Assembly (NCBI GenBank): GCA_025808555.1
Contig: CP075526.1
Coordinates: 1,592,712-1,656,711 of the forward strand
DNA length: 64,000 nt
Direction of reading: 5' to 3'
Origin: Anaerolineales bacterium
Lineage (GTDB): Bacteria; Chloroflexota; Anaerolineae; Anaerolineales; UBA11579
Position 1 is the first letter of the stretch, and the number at the start of each line of letters is the position of its first letter. Below, piece by piece: positions 16,760 through 25,864 of the stretch. Made by a program: the position numbers and the translations under genes. The notes below the pieces were generated by a model. That model made no database searches and was not told the origin of the DNA. It was given only the letters and a program-made list of their open reading frames with translations.

Positions 16760-18439
16760 CTAAATTTCAGTCGATTCCTCGTACACTCCGAACTCCACCT
16801 TCATCAGCGACATGATCTCACCCAGCGTCGCATACGACCGCACAGCATCCAGCAGGTATGGCATGGTGTTCTCCGTCCCCTGGCAGGCGATCCGCAGCCG
16901 GTCCAGCGCCTGGCCCAGCGCCCCCGCATCGCGCTCCTTGCGCAGCGTCTGCAGGCGCGCCACCTGGCGTCGCTCGCCCTCCGGGTCCATCTCCAGGATT
17001 GGGATGTTATAGCCGGCCTCGTCGCTGTAGGCGTTCACGCCCACGATCAGGCGTTCGTTGGAATCGATCTCGCGCTGGTACTGGTAGGCCGCTTCGGCGA
17101 TCTCGCTCTGGAAGAAGCCGCGCTCGATCGCCGGCAACACTCCGCCCAGGTCCTCTATCTGGCGGAAGTAGTCCAGCGCCGCCTTCTCCATCCGGTCGGT
17201 CATCGCCTCTACAAAGAAGCTGCCGCCCAGCGGGTCCACCGTATTGGTCACCCCGCTCTCCTCGGCAATGATCTGTTGCGTGCGCAGCGCCACCTTCACC
17301 GCGTGCTCACTCGGCAGCGCCAGCGCCTCGTCCATGCTGTTCGTGTGCAGGCTTTGCGTCCCGCCCAGCACGGCAGCCAACGCCTGGATCGCCACGCGCA
17401 CCACGTTGTTCTCCGGTTGCTGTGCCGTCAGCGAGACGCCCGCCGTCTGGGTGTGGAAGCGCATCAGCCAGCTGCGTGGGTTCTTGGCGCCAAAGGTCTC
17501 TCGCATCTCGCGCGCCCAAATGCGGCGGGCGGCGCGGTACTTGGCGATCTCTTCGAAGAAGTCATTGTGCGCATTGAAAAAGAAGCTCAGCCGCGGCGCA
17601 AACTCGTCAATATCCAGCCCGCGGGCGATCCCCCAGCGCACGTATTCGAGGCCATCGGCCAGCGTGAAGGCCAGCTCCTGCGCCGCCGTGCTGCCCGCCT
17701 CGCGGATGTGATAGCCCGAGATGCTGATCGGGTTCCATTGCGGCAAATGCTGCGCCGCATACTCCACCGTGTCCGTCACCAAGCGCATCGAAGGCTCGGG
17801 CGGAAAGATGTACTCCTTCTGCGCAATATATTCTTTCAAAATGTCGTTCTGCAGCGTACCGCGCAGTTGATCCGGGCGTACGCTCTGTTTCTCGGCCGCC
17901 GCGATGTACATCGCCCAAATGATCGAGGCCGGCGAATTGATCGTCATGCTGGTCGAGACCTTGTCGAGCGGGATCCCGTCGAACAGGATCTCCATATCCT
18001 TCAGAGAGGACACCGCCACACCGCACACGCCGAACTCGCCCTCGGCCTCCGGTTGGTCGGTGTCGTAGCCCATCAGCGTCGCCAGGTCAAACGCCGTGGA
18101 GAGGCCGGTCTGCCCCTGTTCCAGCAGGTACTTGAAGCGCTTGTTGGTCTCCTCCGCCGAGCCGAACCCGGCGAACATGCGCATCGTCCACAGTTTGCTG
18201 CGGTACAGGGTGGGGTGCACCCCCCGCGTGAACGGATACTCGCCCGGCAGGCCCAGGTCCTTGGTGTAGTCCAAATGAGCTACATCCAACGGGGTGTATA
18301 TGCGATTAATTGGCTCTGATGAGGTGGTGATGAATTGCTTTTTGCGTTCGGGTAAACGGCTGCTGCCTTGCTGCAGGGTGACTTCTTCCCATTTCTCTTT
18401 TTCTTCGCGGATCTTCTCAATCTTGTCGCGATCGTACAT
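16760..18439 (-). CDS. mcmA1: Methylmalonyl-CoA mutase catalytic (large) subunit
   Basis: A 559-residue TIM-barrel subunit without the B12 domain, the split archaeal-type form; the partner subunit ends at position 209. The start is ATG 18439 ([19 protein letters not shown]), with SD GGAGG 8 nt before it (18447-18451 on the plus strand). An 89-codon upstream open extension overlaps the divergent promoter and is rejected. Family phrases include [43 protein letters not shown] and [31 protein letters not shown] is the substrate region and [13 protein letters not shown] follows. It converts methylmalonyl-CoA and succinyl-CoA in propionate and branched-chain metabolism. Confidence 0.95.
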   Translation of the reverse strand: MYDRDKIEKIREEKEKWEEVTLQQGSSRLPERKKQFITTSSEPINRIYTPLDVAHLDYTKDLGLPGEYPFTRGVHPTLYRSKLWTMRMFAGFGSAEETNKRFKYLLEQGQTGLSTAFDLATLMGYDTDQPEAEGEFGVCGVAVSSLKDMEILFDGIPLDKVSTSMTINSPASIIWAMYIAAAEKQSVRPDQLRGTLQNDILKEYIAQKEYIFPPEPSMRLVTDTVEYAAQHLPQWNPISISGYHIREAGSTAAQELAFTLADGLEYVRWGIARGLDIDEFAPRLSFFFNAHNDFFEEIAKYRAARRIWAREMRETFGAKNPRSWLMRFHTQTAGVSLTAQQPENNVVRVAIQALAAVLGGTQSLHTNSMDEALALPSEHAVKVALRTQQIIAEESGVTNTVDPLGGSFFVEAMTDRMEKAALDYFRQIEDLGGVLPAIERGFFQSEIAEAAYQYQREIDSNERLIVGVNAYSDEAGYNIPILEMDPEGERRQVARLQTLRKERDAGALGQALDRLRIACQGTENTMPYLLDAVRSYATLGEIMSLMKVEFGVYEESTEI

Positions 18440-18446
18440 CCAGCAG

Positions 18447-18476
18447 CCTCCAAAAGGGCGGTTTCTTTCGATTATA
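18447..18476 (-). promoter_or_regulatory. mcmA1: Promoter -10 and ribosome-binding site of mcmA1
   Basis: On the minus strand, a consensus TATAAT (plus strand ATTATA, 18471-18476) is followed by GGAGG (18447-18451) 8 nt ahead of ATG 18439. No good -35 box is seen at the matching distance, which would suit an activator- or repressor-controlled promoter. The B12-binding MerR regulator is transcribed divergently from about 95 nt away. Confidence 0.6.
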
Positions 18477-18536
18477 GCCGATGGAGCTGCCCTAAACTTT
18501 TCACAAGTGCGTAGTACCAAAAAACCGTGCAAAACA

Positions 18537-18565
18537 TTGACAAACAGGGCTCTGCTGGATATCAT
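18537..18565 (+). promoter_or_regulatory. Sigma-70 promoter of the B12-binding MerR gene
   Basis: TTGACA (18537-18542), a 17-nt spacer, and TATCAT (18560-18565). The start codon ATG 18575 begins 9 nt after the -10 box, about where transcription should start, and no SD is present. This predicts a leaderless mRNA. Confidence 0.8.
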
Positions 18566-18574
18566 CACTGGGCA

Positions 18575-19855
18575 ATGGAAGAGAACACCTGGTCCCGATT
18601 CAACATGGGTCATGTAGTGGAGCAAACCGGCCTCCCGGCCGATACCGTTCGCGCCTGGCAGCGCCGCTACGGTTTTCCCACCCCCCAGCGCACCGCTGGC
18701 GGTCATCGCCTCTTTTCCCTCAGGGATATTGAGGCGCTGCGCTGGCTAAAGGCGGAAGTTGCCAAAGGCGTCACCATCTCGCAGGCCATCGCCCTCTGGC
18801 GCCAGCGCCAGGCCCAGCTGCACAACTTGCAGCCTGGCCAGCCCGCCACCCAATCCCTCGCCCAGCTGCGCGCTGCTTGGGTGCGCGCCGTCGAATCCTA
18901 TGACGAGCCTGCCGCTGAGCACATCGCCCAGGCCGCCTTCGCCACTTATCCCGCCCCCGATGCTTGCGCAGGCCTCTTCCAGCGCGGCCTCGCCGAGCTC
19001 GGCGAGGCCTGGCACGCCAACCAGCTTACCGTGCAGCAAGAGCACTTTGCCACTGCACTGGTGTTGCGTCATATGTATGTCCTGCTTGATAGCTGCCCCC
19101 CTCCCACCCGTCCCGAGAAAGTACTGGTGGCCTGCGCGCCTGATGAAGAGCATAGCTACCCCGCGCTCTACATCGCCTGGGAACTGCGCCAGCTGGGCTT
19201 TCCAGTCGCATATCTCGGTGCAAACGTCCCGGTCGAGCAGCTAGACAGCGCTGCCCAACGCACACTGCCCGCCGCGGTGGTGCTCACTGCTTCCAGTCTG
19301 GCCACCGCCGCCGGGCTGCAGCAGGCGGCAGCCCGCCTGGCCCCGCTGGGTGTGCGCGTGTACTACGGCGGCCGCCCGTTCGATCAGCTCCCCGCCATTG
19401 CGGGTCAGATTGCCGGCGTCCACCTTGGCAACCAGTTGCACGGTGCCGCGCTTGTCTTGGAGCGCAATCTTGCTCTCCCTTATTCGCCGCCCCCTCGCGC
19501 GGGCCGCAATAAGTACGTACAGCGTGATCTGCGCCAACTCCAGCGTGAGATCGCTAAGGTCGCTAACCAAATGGAGTTTGAATTCCCTAAAGTGAATATG
19601 GATCGTATCAACAACTATTGGCACAATAATCTAAAGGCGGCTGTCGCTCTTGGCGATCTCAATTTTCTTTCAAATGAGCTCAGCTGGGCCGCCAGCTTGT
19701 TGGATAAAGCTGGCGTTCCAGCAGCAGCGCTGCGGCAGTATCTGGATGGCTTCATAAACATGGCTAGGCGCCATCTTCAGCCGCAGTTCCCAATATTCTT
19801 TGAGGACCTCAAATCAGTAGTGAGCCAACATCTTGAAACAAAGGGTGCACAATGA
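18575..19855 (+). CDS. MerR-family regulator with cobalamin-binding domain (CarH/LitR-like)
   Basis: A 426-residue protein. The N-terminal MerR winged helix is at about residues 8-75 ([15 protein letters not shown]...TAGGHRLFS). A helical cap domain follows at about 110-190 with the W...EEH-like segment ([12 protein letters not shown]). A Rossmann B12-binding domain is next, with EEHSYPAL at about 190-197; its His matches the lower-ligand position of CarH-type sensors. A further 100-residue helical C-terminal region is extra to CarH. Relatives are adenosylcobalamin-dependent repressors released by light, or cobalamin sensors. ATG 18575 is favoured by the promoter spacing. It is divergent from the B12-dependent mutase, a plausible target. 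Confidence 0.88.
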   Translation: MEENTWSRFNMGHVVEQTGLPADTVRAWQRRYGFPTPQRTAGGHRLFSLRDIEALRWLKAEVAKGVTISQAIALWRQRQAQLHNLQPGQPATQSLAQLRAAWVRAVESYDEPAAEHIAQAAFATYPAPDACAGLFQRGLAELGEAWHANQLTVQQEHFATALVLRHMYVLLDSCPPPTRPEKVLVACAPDEEHSYPALYIAWELRQLGFPVAYLGANVPVEQLDSAAQRTLPAAVVLTASSLATAAGLQQAAARLAPLGVRVYYGGRPFDQLPAIAGQIAGVHLGNQLHGAALVLERNLALPYSPPPRAGRNKYVQRDLRQLQREIAKVANQMEFEFPKVNMDRINNYWHNNLKAAVALGDLNFLSNELSWAASLLDKAGVPAAALRQYLDGFINMARRHLQPQFPIFFEDLKSVVSQHLETKGAQ

Positions 19856-19895
19856 AAAACCGAACAATTAAACGTAATGAACGGGAGCAAGAAAA

Positions 19896-20732
19896 ATGAA
19901 AGTGGGCATTGTTACTGATTCAACCTGTGATCTGCCAGACGAGCAGATAAAGCAACTGGGCGTAACGGTGGTGCCGTTGTTCATAAACATCGGCGACACA
20001 GGCTTCAAGGATGGCGTTGACATAAGCCGCGAAGAGTTCTACGCCAACCTGCCCTCATATGCTTCGCACCCCACCACGGGCACTCCCGGCACTGCGGCAT
20101 TTGTGCAGGCTTACCAAGCCCTGGCCGCAAAAGGAGTAGAAGCAATCATCAGTATTCACATCTCGCAAGCGCTCAGCGCAGTGCTCGACTCTGCCCGGTC
20201 CGCCGCCAGCGAGTTCTCTGCGGTTCCCGTGCTGGTGCGCGATTCGCGCCAACTCAGTATGGGAACCGGGTTCCAGGTGGAGCTGGCTGCTAAATTGGCC
20301 GCGCAGGGTAAAACCGTTGAGGAAATTTCGTCGGCATTGGATTCGCTGGAGCGCCGTACTTTCGTGGCTGCAGCACTGCACACACTGGAATTCCTGCGGC
20401 GGGGCGGGCGTATGAATGGCGTGATGGCAGGTTTGGGCAGTGTATTGCAGATCAAGCCTATTCTGACCATGCGTGGCGGAGTACCTGGCTCAGAGCGCGT
20501 ACGCACCACGAGCAAAGCGGAAGCACGTTTGCTATCAATGGTGACCGAGCGCGGGCAGATCGAACGCTTGGTATTGTTGCACAGCAATGCGCCTGAACGA
20601 GCGAACAAGCTGCGTACTGCCCTCTTACCTTATGTCTCCGAGATTGATCCACAGCCTATCAGCATCACGCCAGTCATTGGGGCCCATGTAGGCCCGGGTG
20701 CGGCTGGTTTTGCATTGATAACAAAGGACTAA
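19896..20732 (+). CDS. DegV-family fatty-acid-binding protein
   Basis: A 278-residue protein of full DegV length. It opens KVGIVTDSTCDLPDEQ, with the family's Thr/Ser loop, and has the TGTPGTAAF loop at about 60-68. ISIHISQALSAVLDSA is at about 87-102 and HTLEFLRRGGRMN at about 160-172. DegV/FakB proteins bind a long-chain fatty acid and, where a FakA kinase exists, present it for phosphorylation. No fakA is seen in this window. GGGAG SD upstream. It is 40 nt after the MerR gene and possibly co-transcribed. Confidence 0.9.
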   Translation: MKVGIVTDSTCDLPDEQIKQLGVTVVPLFINIGDTGFKDGVDISREEFYANLPSYASHPTTGTPGTAAFVQAYQALAAKGVEAIISIHISQALSAVLDSARSAASEFSAVPVLVRDSRQLSMGTGFQVELAAKLAAQGKTVEEISSALDSLERRTFVAAALHTLEFLRRGGRMNGVMAGLGSVLQIKPILTMRGGVPGSERVRTTSKAEARLLSMVTERGQIERLVLLHSNAPERANKLRTALLPYVSEIDPQPISITPVIGAHVGPGAAGFALITKD

Positions 20733-20735
20733 AAA

Positions 20736-21518
20736 ATGGAATTTACAACACTGCTACTTTACGGGGCACTTGCTACCCTGCTAATGGGCATCCTTTGGTG
20801 GCTACTCAGCCTGCCCATCAAGGATTCCAGCATAGTGGATATGTTCTGGGGCACTGGCTTTGTCACTCTAGCCTGGCTGTACGCCAGCCTCAGCGAAGGC
20901 GCCGGCACCCCGGCCCGTCACTGGCTGCTGCTGGCACTCGTCACCATCTGGGGCTTCCGCCTCGCCATCCACATCGCCCGCCGCAACCACGGCAAAGGCG
21001 AAGACTTCCGCTACGCCGAATGGCGTCGTGAAGCCGGCGCCAGCTGGTGGTGGCGTAGTTTCTTCAAAGTCTTCCTGTTGCAGGGCATCCTGCTGTGGGC
21101 CATCAGCGCTCCGCTGCTGGCCGCTGTGCTCGGCAGCCGTCCCCTCGGCTGGCTCGATGCCCTGGCCGCCGCTCTTTGGCTGGCCGGCTTTTACTTTGAA
21201 GCTGCGGGCGACTGGCAGCTGGTGCGCTTCAAAGCCAACCCCGCCAATAAAGGCAAAGTGCTCGATGAGGGCCTCTGGGCACTTACTCGTCATCCCAACT
21301 ACTTTGGCGATGCCGTTCAGTGGTGGGCCTTCTGGCTGCTGGCTGTCGCCAGTGGCTTCGCCTGGTGGACGGTCTTCAGCCCGATCGTGATGACCTTGCT
21401 TCTGCGCTACGTCTCCGGCGTAGACATGCTTGACCGCGCCCTTGCCAAACGCAAGCCGGGTTACGCCGCCTACATGAAGCGCACTCCGGCCTTCATCCCT
21501 TGGACACGGAAGGGTTAG
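20736..21518 (+). CDS. DUF1295 / steroid 5-alpha-reductase-like membrane protein
   Basis: A 260-residue integral membrane protein with about six to seven hydrophobic segments. It carries the DUF1295 phrases IKDSSIVDMFWGTGF, WGFRLAIHIARRNHGKGEDFRY and GLWALTRHPNYFGDAVQWW. The RHPNYFGD motif is shared with isoprenylcysteine methyltransferases and sterol reductases. A methyltransferase or reductase acting on a lipid is possible, but the substrate is unknown. It starts 3 nt after the degV stop, so it is probably in the same operon, with AAGGA in the degV tail as SD. Confidence 0.85.
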   Translation: MEFTTLLLYGALATLLMGILWWLLSLPIKDSSIVDMFWGTGFVTLAWLYASLSEGAGTPARHWLLLALVTIWGFRLAIHIARRNHGKGEDFRYAEWRREAGASWWWRSFFKVFLLQGILLWAISAPLLAAVLGSRPLGWLDALAAALWLAGFYFEAAGDWQLVRFKANPANKGKVLDEGLWALTRHPNYFGDAVQWWAFWLLAVASGFAWWTVFSPIVMTLLLRYVSGVDMLDRALAKRKPGYAAYMKRTPAFIPWTRKG

Positions 21519-21560
21519 TCATCTGTATTCAAATACTGGTAAAATCCTTTCATATGGGTC

Positions 21561-21668
21561 TTGCGTCACTCGGCGGTAGCCGAGTAGTAAGCCCAACGCG
21601 AGCGGCGTAATACTCGCCGGCAATGGATGTTGCGTGACTCGGCGCCAGCCGAGTAGCAACTCCAACGC
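21561..21668 (+). repeat. Two direct copies of an ACTCGGC/GCCGAGT repeat
   Basis: Copy 1 (21561-21600) and copy 2 (21630-21668) share TTGCGT-ACTCGGCG-AGCCGAGTAG-AA-CCAACGCG. In each, ACTCGGC pairs with GCCGAGT. They differ by complementary or loop changes, as expected of a mobile REP-like element. A short hairpin GCGGCGC/GCGCCGC (21667-21687) follows directly before the tRNA. An inverted third copy is at 21791-21827. Confidence 0.8.
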
Positions 21669-21689
21669 GGCGCTGCTTTTGCGCCGCAA

Positions 21690-21762
21690 GCCCTCATCGT
21701 CTAGTGGCCTAGGACGTGGCCCTCTCAAGGCCAAAACCGGGGTTCGACTCCCCGTGGGGGCA
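21690..21762 (+). tRNA. tRNA-Glu (anticodon CUC)
   Basis: 73 nt. The acceptor stem GCCCTCA pairs with TGGGGGC (one T-G wobble), and the discriminator is A. The D-arm contains TAGTGGCCTAGGA. The anticodon arm TGGCC-CTCTCAA-GGCCA gives anticodon CTC. The T-arm is CGGGG-TTCGACT-CCCCG. CCA is not encoded. It is flanked on both sides by copies of the ACTCGGC/GCCGAGT repeat. No integrase gene is nearby. Confidence 0.96.
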
Positions 21763-21790
21763 TACGTGGCGGCTGGCGCCGCCACTCCTA

Positions 21791-21827
21791 GGAGTTTCTA
21801 CTCGGCTGCGCCGAGTAACGCAACTCC
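21791..21827 (-). repeat. Inverted third copy of the ACTCGGC/GCCGAGT repeat
   Basis: Read on the minus strand it gives GGAGTTGCGTTACTCGGCG then AGCCGAGTAG, matching the two copies upstream of the tRNA. GGAGTT at one end and AACTCC at the other extend the palindrome. A separate GTGGCGGC/GCCGCCAC hairpin (21766-21785) links it to the tRNA 3' end. Confidence 0.75.
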
Positions 21828-21837
21828 ACCGTACATA

Positions 21838-21871
21838 AACAAAAGCCTGCACTGATGTGCAGGCTTTTGTT
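21838..21871. terminator. Bidirectional intrinsic terminator
   Basis: AACAAAAGCCTGCAC and its complement enclose a TGAT loop; the A/T ends give U-tracts in both directions. It sits 3 nt beyond the stop of the minus-strand metal permease gene and downstream of the tRNA, so it can end both transcripts. Confidence 0.9.
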
Positions 21872-21873
21872 GT

Positions 21874-22986
21874 CTAGCGCTTGTCTGCCAGCATCGTAGT
21901 CGCAAGCCCGCGGCCTGCGTCTGTAAGATACAGACCGCCATTCTCCAGCCGCACCAGCCCGCGCTCATCTGCCCGCTGCACCACGCCCTGAGCAAATGCT
22001 GGCTCCCAGCGCAAATGGTCGTGCAAGTGGTCCACGCGGTTCTCCACTTCGGCTTCCGGCGTGCCTTCGTGGTGGAGCAGGTGAATGGTCAGCATGGTCT
22101 GCGCAAATTCCCAGCGTTGGCGTCTTTGTCGAGCGCTCACGGCCAACAGGCCGCGCTGCGGCGCAAACAGCAGGCACAACAGAAACAGCAGGCCAATCAC
22201 CGTCGCCATGGAGCCTGCAATGTTGGCATCCATCAGGTGTGCCATCCAATAGCCCCCGACTGCCCCCAATGCGCCCAAGCCCACGCTATAGAGAAGCATA
22301 CGCTCCAGCTTGTCGGTCAGCAGGTAGCCGGCCGCGGCAGGGGCCACCATGAAGGCCACCACCAGAATCGAGCCTACCGCGTCAAATGCGCCCACAGCTG
22401 TGATGGACACCAGACCCATCAGCCCATAATGAATAAGCGCAGGCGAGAAACCCAGAGCCGCAGCCAATCCGGCGTCAAAGGTTGCCAGCTTCAGCTCCTT
22501 ATAGAAGGCCAGAAGGCAGACCAGGTTGACGATGGCGATGATGCTCATGACCACCAGAGAGCGCGGTAGCAACGCCCCAAGCAGCATTAGCCGGTCGAAC
22601 GGAGCAAAGGCCAGTTCGCCGAGGAGGACAGCATCCGTATCCAGATGGACGCCGCGTGCAAAACGCGAGATGAGAATGACGGCGATGCTGAACAGGGCAG
22701 GGAACACCAGGCCGATCGCCGCATCTTGTTTGACCAGCCGCGTGCGGTTCAGCAACTCTGTAAGGCTCACGGTGAGCAGGCCCATCGCCGCTGCACCAAA
22801 CATTAACCAGGGTGACTCCAGGTCTCCGGTGACCAGAAAGCCAAGCACGATCCCCAGCAGAACCGTGTGGCTGATCGCATCGCTCATCATGGCCATCCCG
22901 CGCAGCACCAGGAACACGCCCGGCAGGGCGCAGGCCGCGGCCACCACAATGCCGATCAATTGAATTTCAATTTGTGCGCTGCTCAT
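21874..22986 (-). CDS. Mn/Zn-type ABC transporter permease with C-terminal winged-helix-like tail (second permease)
   Basis: A 370-residue ABC-3 family permease. The start is ATG 22986 ([16 protein letters not shown]), overlapping the upstream permease stop (ATGA). About eight membrane helices occupy residues 1-280, with family phrases ALPGVFLVLRGMAMMSDAISH near the N-terminus and AVGSILVVAFMVAPAAAGYLL later. The last 85 residues are cytosolic. They look like a winged helix (AQTMLTIHLLHHEGT...RADERGLVRLENGGLYLTDAGR) resembling the DtxR/MntR or wHTH tails found in some Tro/Mts permeases. It is the last gene of the binding protein-ATPase-permease-permease operon. Confidence 0.9.
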   Translation of the reverse strand: MSSAQIEIQLIGIVVAAACALPGVFLVLRGMAMMSDAISHTVLLGIVLGFLVTGDLESPWLMFGAAAMGLLTVSLTELLNRTRLVKQDAAIGLVFPALFSIAVILISRFARGVHLDTDAVLLGELAFAPFDRLMLLGALLPRSLVVMSIIAIVNLVCLLAFYKELKLATFDAGLAAALGFSPALIHYGLMGLVSITAVGAFDAVGSILVVAFMVAPAAAGYLLTDKLERMLLYSVGLGALGAVGGYWMAHLMDANIAGSMATVIGLLFLLCLLFAPQRGLLAVSARQRRQRWEFAQTMLTIHLLHHEGTPEAEVENRVDHLHDHLRWEPAFAQGVVQRADERGLVRLENGGLYLTDAGRGLATTMLADKR

Positions 22987-24119
22987 TTTTTGTCCTTGTT
23001 GGCGGGCTGAAGGTGCGTTTCCGCAGCGCGCACACCCTCCATGGTTAGAGCCCACTTGTTGTCGCTGTGAGGGGTCGCCAGCCCACGGCGCTGCAGTTCC
23101 TCCAACGAGCGGCGAACGTTGCCGGCGCCGCTGACTGCTTCCAGCGCGGTGACCGCATGCGGGTGGCGCGGGTCAGCGTGTTGGGAGCTCATCAAGTAAA
23201 TGTTCTCCAGTACAGCTTCGGTGCGCAGCCGGCTGCGGTTGCTCCATTGCCGTAGGTAATTCCACAACAATCCACGATTGGGCGCTAGAAAGAGCGAGAA
23301 AAGCACGATGATGCTGATGCATAGCACGATCACCGGCCCGGTGGAGAGCCCGGTGCCCAGGCTGCTCAGCAGGGCGCCGGCCACACCGGCCAACGCCCCA
23401 AACAGCGCCGAGAGCAGGGTCATGCGGCCCAAGTGATCGGTCCACTGGCGCGCGGCCGCGCCCGGTGCCACCAGCATGGCGCTCATCAGCACCACGCCCA
23501 CCGCCTGCAGGCCGATCACCACCGCCACCACCAGCAGGGTGGTTAGCAGGATATCAATGCGTGCCATCGGCAGGCCCAGGCTGGCGCCAAATTCGCGGTC
23601 AAAGCTCAATAGCTTGAATTCCTTCCAGAAAACAGCTACCAGCAGCACGGCCAGGCCGCCAAAGACCGCCATGGTCAAGACATCCCGAGTCAGCAGTGTG
23701 GCCGCCTGTCCGAACAGGAAAGTGTTCAAACCGGCCTGGCGTGCATCCGGGTTGCGCTGCAGAAAGGTGAGCAGCAGCAGGCCGAAGCCAAAGAATACCG
23801 AAAGCACAATCCCCAGCACGCTGTCTTCTTTTAGGCGCGTCTGGCGGGTGATATTGATCAACAAGAGGATCGCCAGAATCCCCGCCACACCCGCACCCAG
23901 CATCAACACGATAGGCGATTTGCTTTGGGTCAGCATATAGGCGATCGCCACGCCGGGCAGTGCGGCATGCGAAAGCGCATCACCCAGCAGGCTTTGCTTC
24001 CGCAGCACGGCAAAGCTGCCCAGTACGCCGCTCACCACGCCCAGGGTGGCTGTGCCCAATGCTACGGTGCGCACGGTGTGGTCGAACAGCAGACTGTGGA
24101 GCAGCTCAAGCAGGTTCAT
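22983..24119 (-). CDS. Mn/Zn-type ABC transporter permease with C-terminal winged-helix-like tail (first permease)
   Basis: A 378-residue ABC-3 family permease. The core is about 1-285 with the hallmark [31 protein letters not shown] near the N-terminus. A cytosolic tail at about 290-378 is predicted to be helical with a wing-like end ([29 protein letters not shown]). It overlaps the ATPase gene at its 5' end (14 nt) and the next permease at its 3' end (4 nt). The two permeases should form the heterodimeric channel. Confidence 0.9.
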   Translation of the reverse strand: MNLLELLHSLLFDHTVRTVALGTATLGVVSGVLGSFAVLRKQSLLGDALSHAALPGVAIAYMLTQSKSPIVLMLGAGVAGILAILLLINITRQTRLKEDSVLGIVLSVFFGFGLLLLTFLQRNPDARQAGLNTFLFGQAATLLTRDVLTMAVFGGLAVLLVAVFWKEFKLLSFDREFGASLGLPMARIDILLTTLLVVAVVIGLQAVGVVLMSAMLVAPGAAARQWTDHLGRMTLLSALFGALAGVAGALLSSLGTGLSTGPVIVLCISIIVLFSLFLAPNRGLLWNYLRQWSNRSRLRTEAVLENIYLMSSQHADPRHPHAVTALEAVSGAGNVRRSLEELQRRGLATPHSDNKWALTMEGVRAAETHLQPANKDKK

Positions 24120-24864
24120 GGTCTTGCCGTTTGTTGAGGAAGCCCACCCGGCCTCCGTAGGCGCTGCGCAGGTTTTCGTCAGTGAAGACTTCGTTGACCG
24201 GGCCGCTGGCGATGCGGCGTACGTTCAGCAGCATCACCCAGTCAAAGTATTCGGGCACGGTTTGCAGGTCATGATGCACCGCCAGTACGGTCTTGCCCTC
24301 GGCGCGCAGATCTTTCAGCAGATCCACAATGGCGCGCTCGGTCGTGGCGTCAACGCCCTGGAAGGGTTCATCCATGAAATAGACTTGCGCATCCTGCATC
24401 AACGCCCGCGCCAGGAAGGTGCGCTGCTGTTGGCCACCGGAGAGCTGGCTGATCTGGCGGTCGGCATAGTCCGCCATGCCCACTTTCTCCAGCGCACTGC
24501 GGGCGGCCTGGCGGTCAGCTGCGCCCGGCCGGCGCAGCCAGCCCAGCTTGCCATAGTTGCCCATCATCACAACGTCCAGCACGCTGGTGGGGAAATCCCA
24601 ATCCACGCTGCCGCGCTGGGGCACATAGCCCACCAGGCCGCGTTGCTGCTGGTATGGCTTGCCAAAGATCGAGACATGCCCCGCGGCGGGCGTCAGCAAG
24701 CCCAGGATCGCTTTCAGCATCGTGGTCTTGCCGGCGCCGTTCGGGCCAACGATGGCCATCAGCACGCCCTTGGGCACTTCCAGGTCCACGTCCCACAAGA
24801 CGGGTTTCTCCTGGTATGCAACCGTCAGGTCAGCTACTTGAACGGCAAGTTCTTGGTTCTGCAT
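24106..24864 (-). CDS. Mn/Zn-type ABC transporter ATPase
   Basis: A 252-residue ATP-binding subunit. The start is taken as ATG 24864 ([18 protein letters not shown]); a 48-codon extension upstream overlaps the binding-protein gene and is rejected. Walker [10 protein letters not shown] is at about 42-50. The Q-loop region has [12 protein letters not shown], typical of manganese/zinc uptake ATPases. The signature is LSGGQQQR, Walker B is VYFMDEP, and the switch is H in AVHHD. It overlaps the next permease gene. Confidence 0.95.
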   Translation of the reverse strand: MQNQELAVQVADLTVAYQEKPVLWDVDLEVPKGVLMAIVGPNGAGKTTMLKAILGLLTPAAGHVSIFGKPYQQQRGLVGYVPQRGSVDWDFPTSVLDVVMMGNYGKLGWLRRPGAADRQAARSALEKVGMADYADRQISQLSGGQQQRTFLARALMQDAQVYFMDEPFQGVDATTERAIVDLLKDLRAEGKTVLAVHHDLQTVPEYFDWVMLLNVRRIASGPVNEVFTDENLRSAYGGRVGFLNKRQDHEPA

Positions 24865-24871
24865 GGCTGCC

Positions 24872-25792
24872 TCAGTTCTCGCCCAGCAAAGCGCCGACGA
24901 TTGTTTCAATATTATGGCGCACCATCCCGATGTAGGTACCCTCCGGCGTATCGGGCGAACCCATCGCATCAGAGAACAGCTGGCCGCCAATCGCGACCTC
25001 GTGCCCACGGGCGCGCACGGCTTCCTGCAACGCTTCCACGGTGCGCACAGGCACCGAGGATTCGATGAACACGGCCGGCACCTGGCGGTCTACGATTGCT
25101 GTCGCCAGGTCTTGCACGTCTGAGGTGCTGGCTTCAGATTGCGTGCTGATGCCTTGCAGCCCCATCACTTCAAATTCATACGCGCGGCCAAAGTAATTGA
25201 AGGCATCATGGGCAGTAATAAGGATGCGCTGCTCAACCGGCAGGCGCTCCGCCTGTTGTTTGACATAAGCGTCCAGCTCATCAAGTTCCGCCAGGTAGGC
25301 AACCGCGTTCGCCTCGAAGGCGGCCGCGTTGGCCGGGTCAGCCGCCATCAAGGTATCGCGCACCTGTTCCACCACGATCCGCCAGAGCTGTACATCAAAC
25401 CATACGTGCGGGTCATGCTCGTCCGGATAAATGGGGGAGGCGAGCAAGCGTTCAGCAGGGATGCTTTCGGCGACGGCCACAACCGTCTTGTATTCGCTGA
25501 TCTGTTCCATGATGCTTACCATCTGGGCTTCAAGGTATAGGCCGTTGTATAGGATCACATCTGCATTTTGCAGGGTAGTCACATCGCCTTCAGAAGCTAC
25601 ATACAAGTGGGGATCCACGCCTGGACCCATCAGTGGATGCACATCAATCAGGTCGCCGCCAATGTTCATGGCGGCGTCGCCGATCTGGCCGATGGTGGTA
25701 ACTACTTGCAACTTGTCGCTGGTGGGTGCGGGGGTGGAGCACGCGCTAAGCGCCAGGCTCAACGCGAACACGATTAGAGCTTTGGTTTTCAC
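24872..25792 (-). CDS. Mn/Zn-type ABC transporter substrate-binding lipoprotein
   Basis: A 306-residue cluster A-I (ZnuA/TroA/MntC-like) metal receptor. It starts at GTG 25792 behind GGAGA. A lipoprotein signal has lipobox LSAC with Cys18. Metal ligands of this family are visible: His in [15 protein letters not shown], His in [14 protein letters not shown], Glu/His in [17 protein letters not shown], and a late Asp in [12 protein letters not shown]. The usual His-rich loop of zinc receptors is missing, and GVDPHLY resembles manganese/iron receptors, so Mn is slightly favoured. It is the first gene of the operon and is preceded by a DtxR-type operator. Confidence 0.9.
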   Translation of the reverse strand: MKTKALIVFALSLALSACSTPAPTSDKLQVVTTIGQIGDAAMNIGGDLIDVHPLMGPGVDPHLYVASEGDVTTLQNADVILYNGLYLEAQMVSIMEQISEYKTVVAVAESIPAERLLASPIYPDEHDPHVWFDVQLWRIVVEQVRDTLMAADPANAAAFEANAVAYLAELDELDAYVKQQAERLPVEQRILITAHDAFNYFGRAYEFEVMGLQGISTQSEASTSDVQDLATAIVDRQVPAVFIESSVPVRTVEALQEAVRARGHEVAIGGQLFSDAMGSPDTPEGTYIGMVRHNIETIVGALLGEN

Positions 25793-25806
25793 ATTCTCTC
25801 CGTAAT

Positions 25807-25849
25807 TTAGGAATACCTAATTATAAAAGCAGTTTATCCCTAATGTCAA
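25807..25849 (-). promoter_or_regulatory. Promoter with DtxR/MntR-type operator for the metal ABC operon
   Basis: On the minus strand: TTGACA (plus strand 25844-25849), an 18-nt spacer, and TATAAT (25820-25825). The palindrome TTAGG-aata-CCTAA (25807-25820) abuts the -10 box and covers the expected start site. TTAGG/CCTAA dyads are characteristic of DtxR-family metalloregulators. Repression by Mn or Fe when metal is plentiful is inferred; no DtxR gene is in the window. Confidence 0.8.
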
Positions 25850-25864
25850 GCCCGAATCCTAGTA

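Noticed and set aside
16730-18319. 529-codon plus-strand open frame antisense to methylmalonyl-CoA mutase
   Set aside because: It is a shadow of the strongly conserved mutase gene in high-GC codons and its translation is His/Arg/Gln-rich with no domain.
18440-18574. Cobalamin riboswitch ahead of the mutase gene
   Set aside because: The region is only about 135 nt, contains two divergent promoters, and no B12-box sequence is visible.
21690-21762. tRNA as a phage or island attachment site
   Set aside because: No integrase or duplicated tRNA 3' end is visible in the window.
21561-21827. CRISPR array
   Set aside because: There are only three repeat copies, palindromic, one inverted and flanking a tRNA, with no regular spacers and no cas genes.
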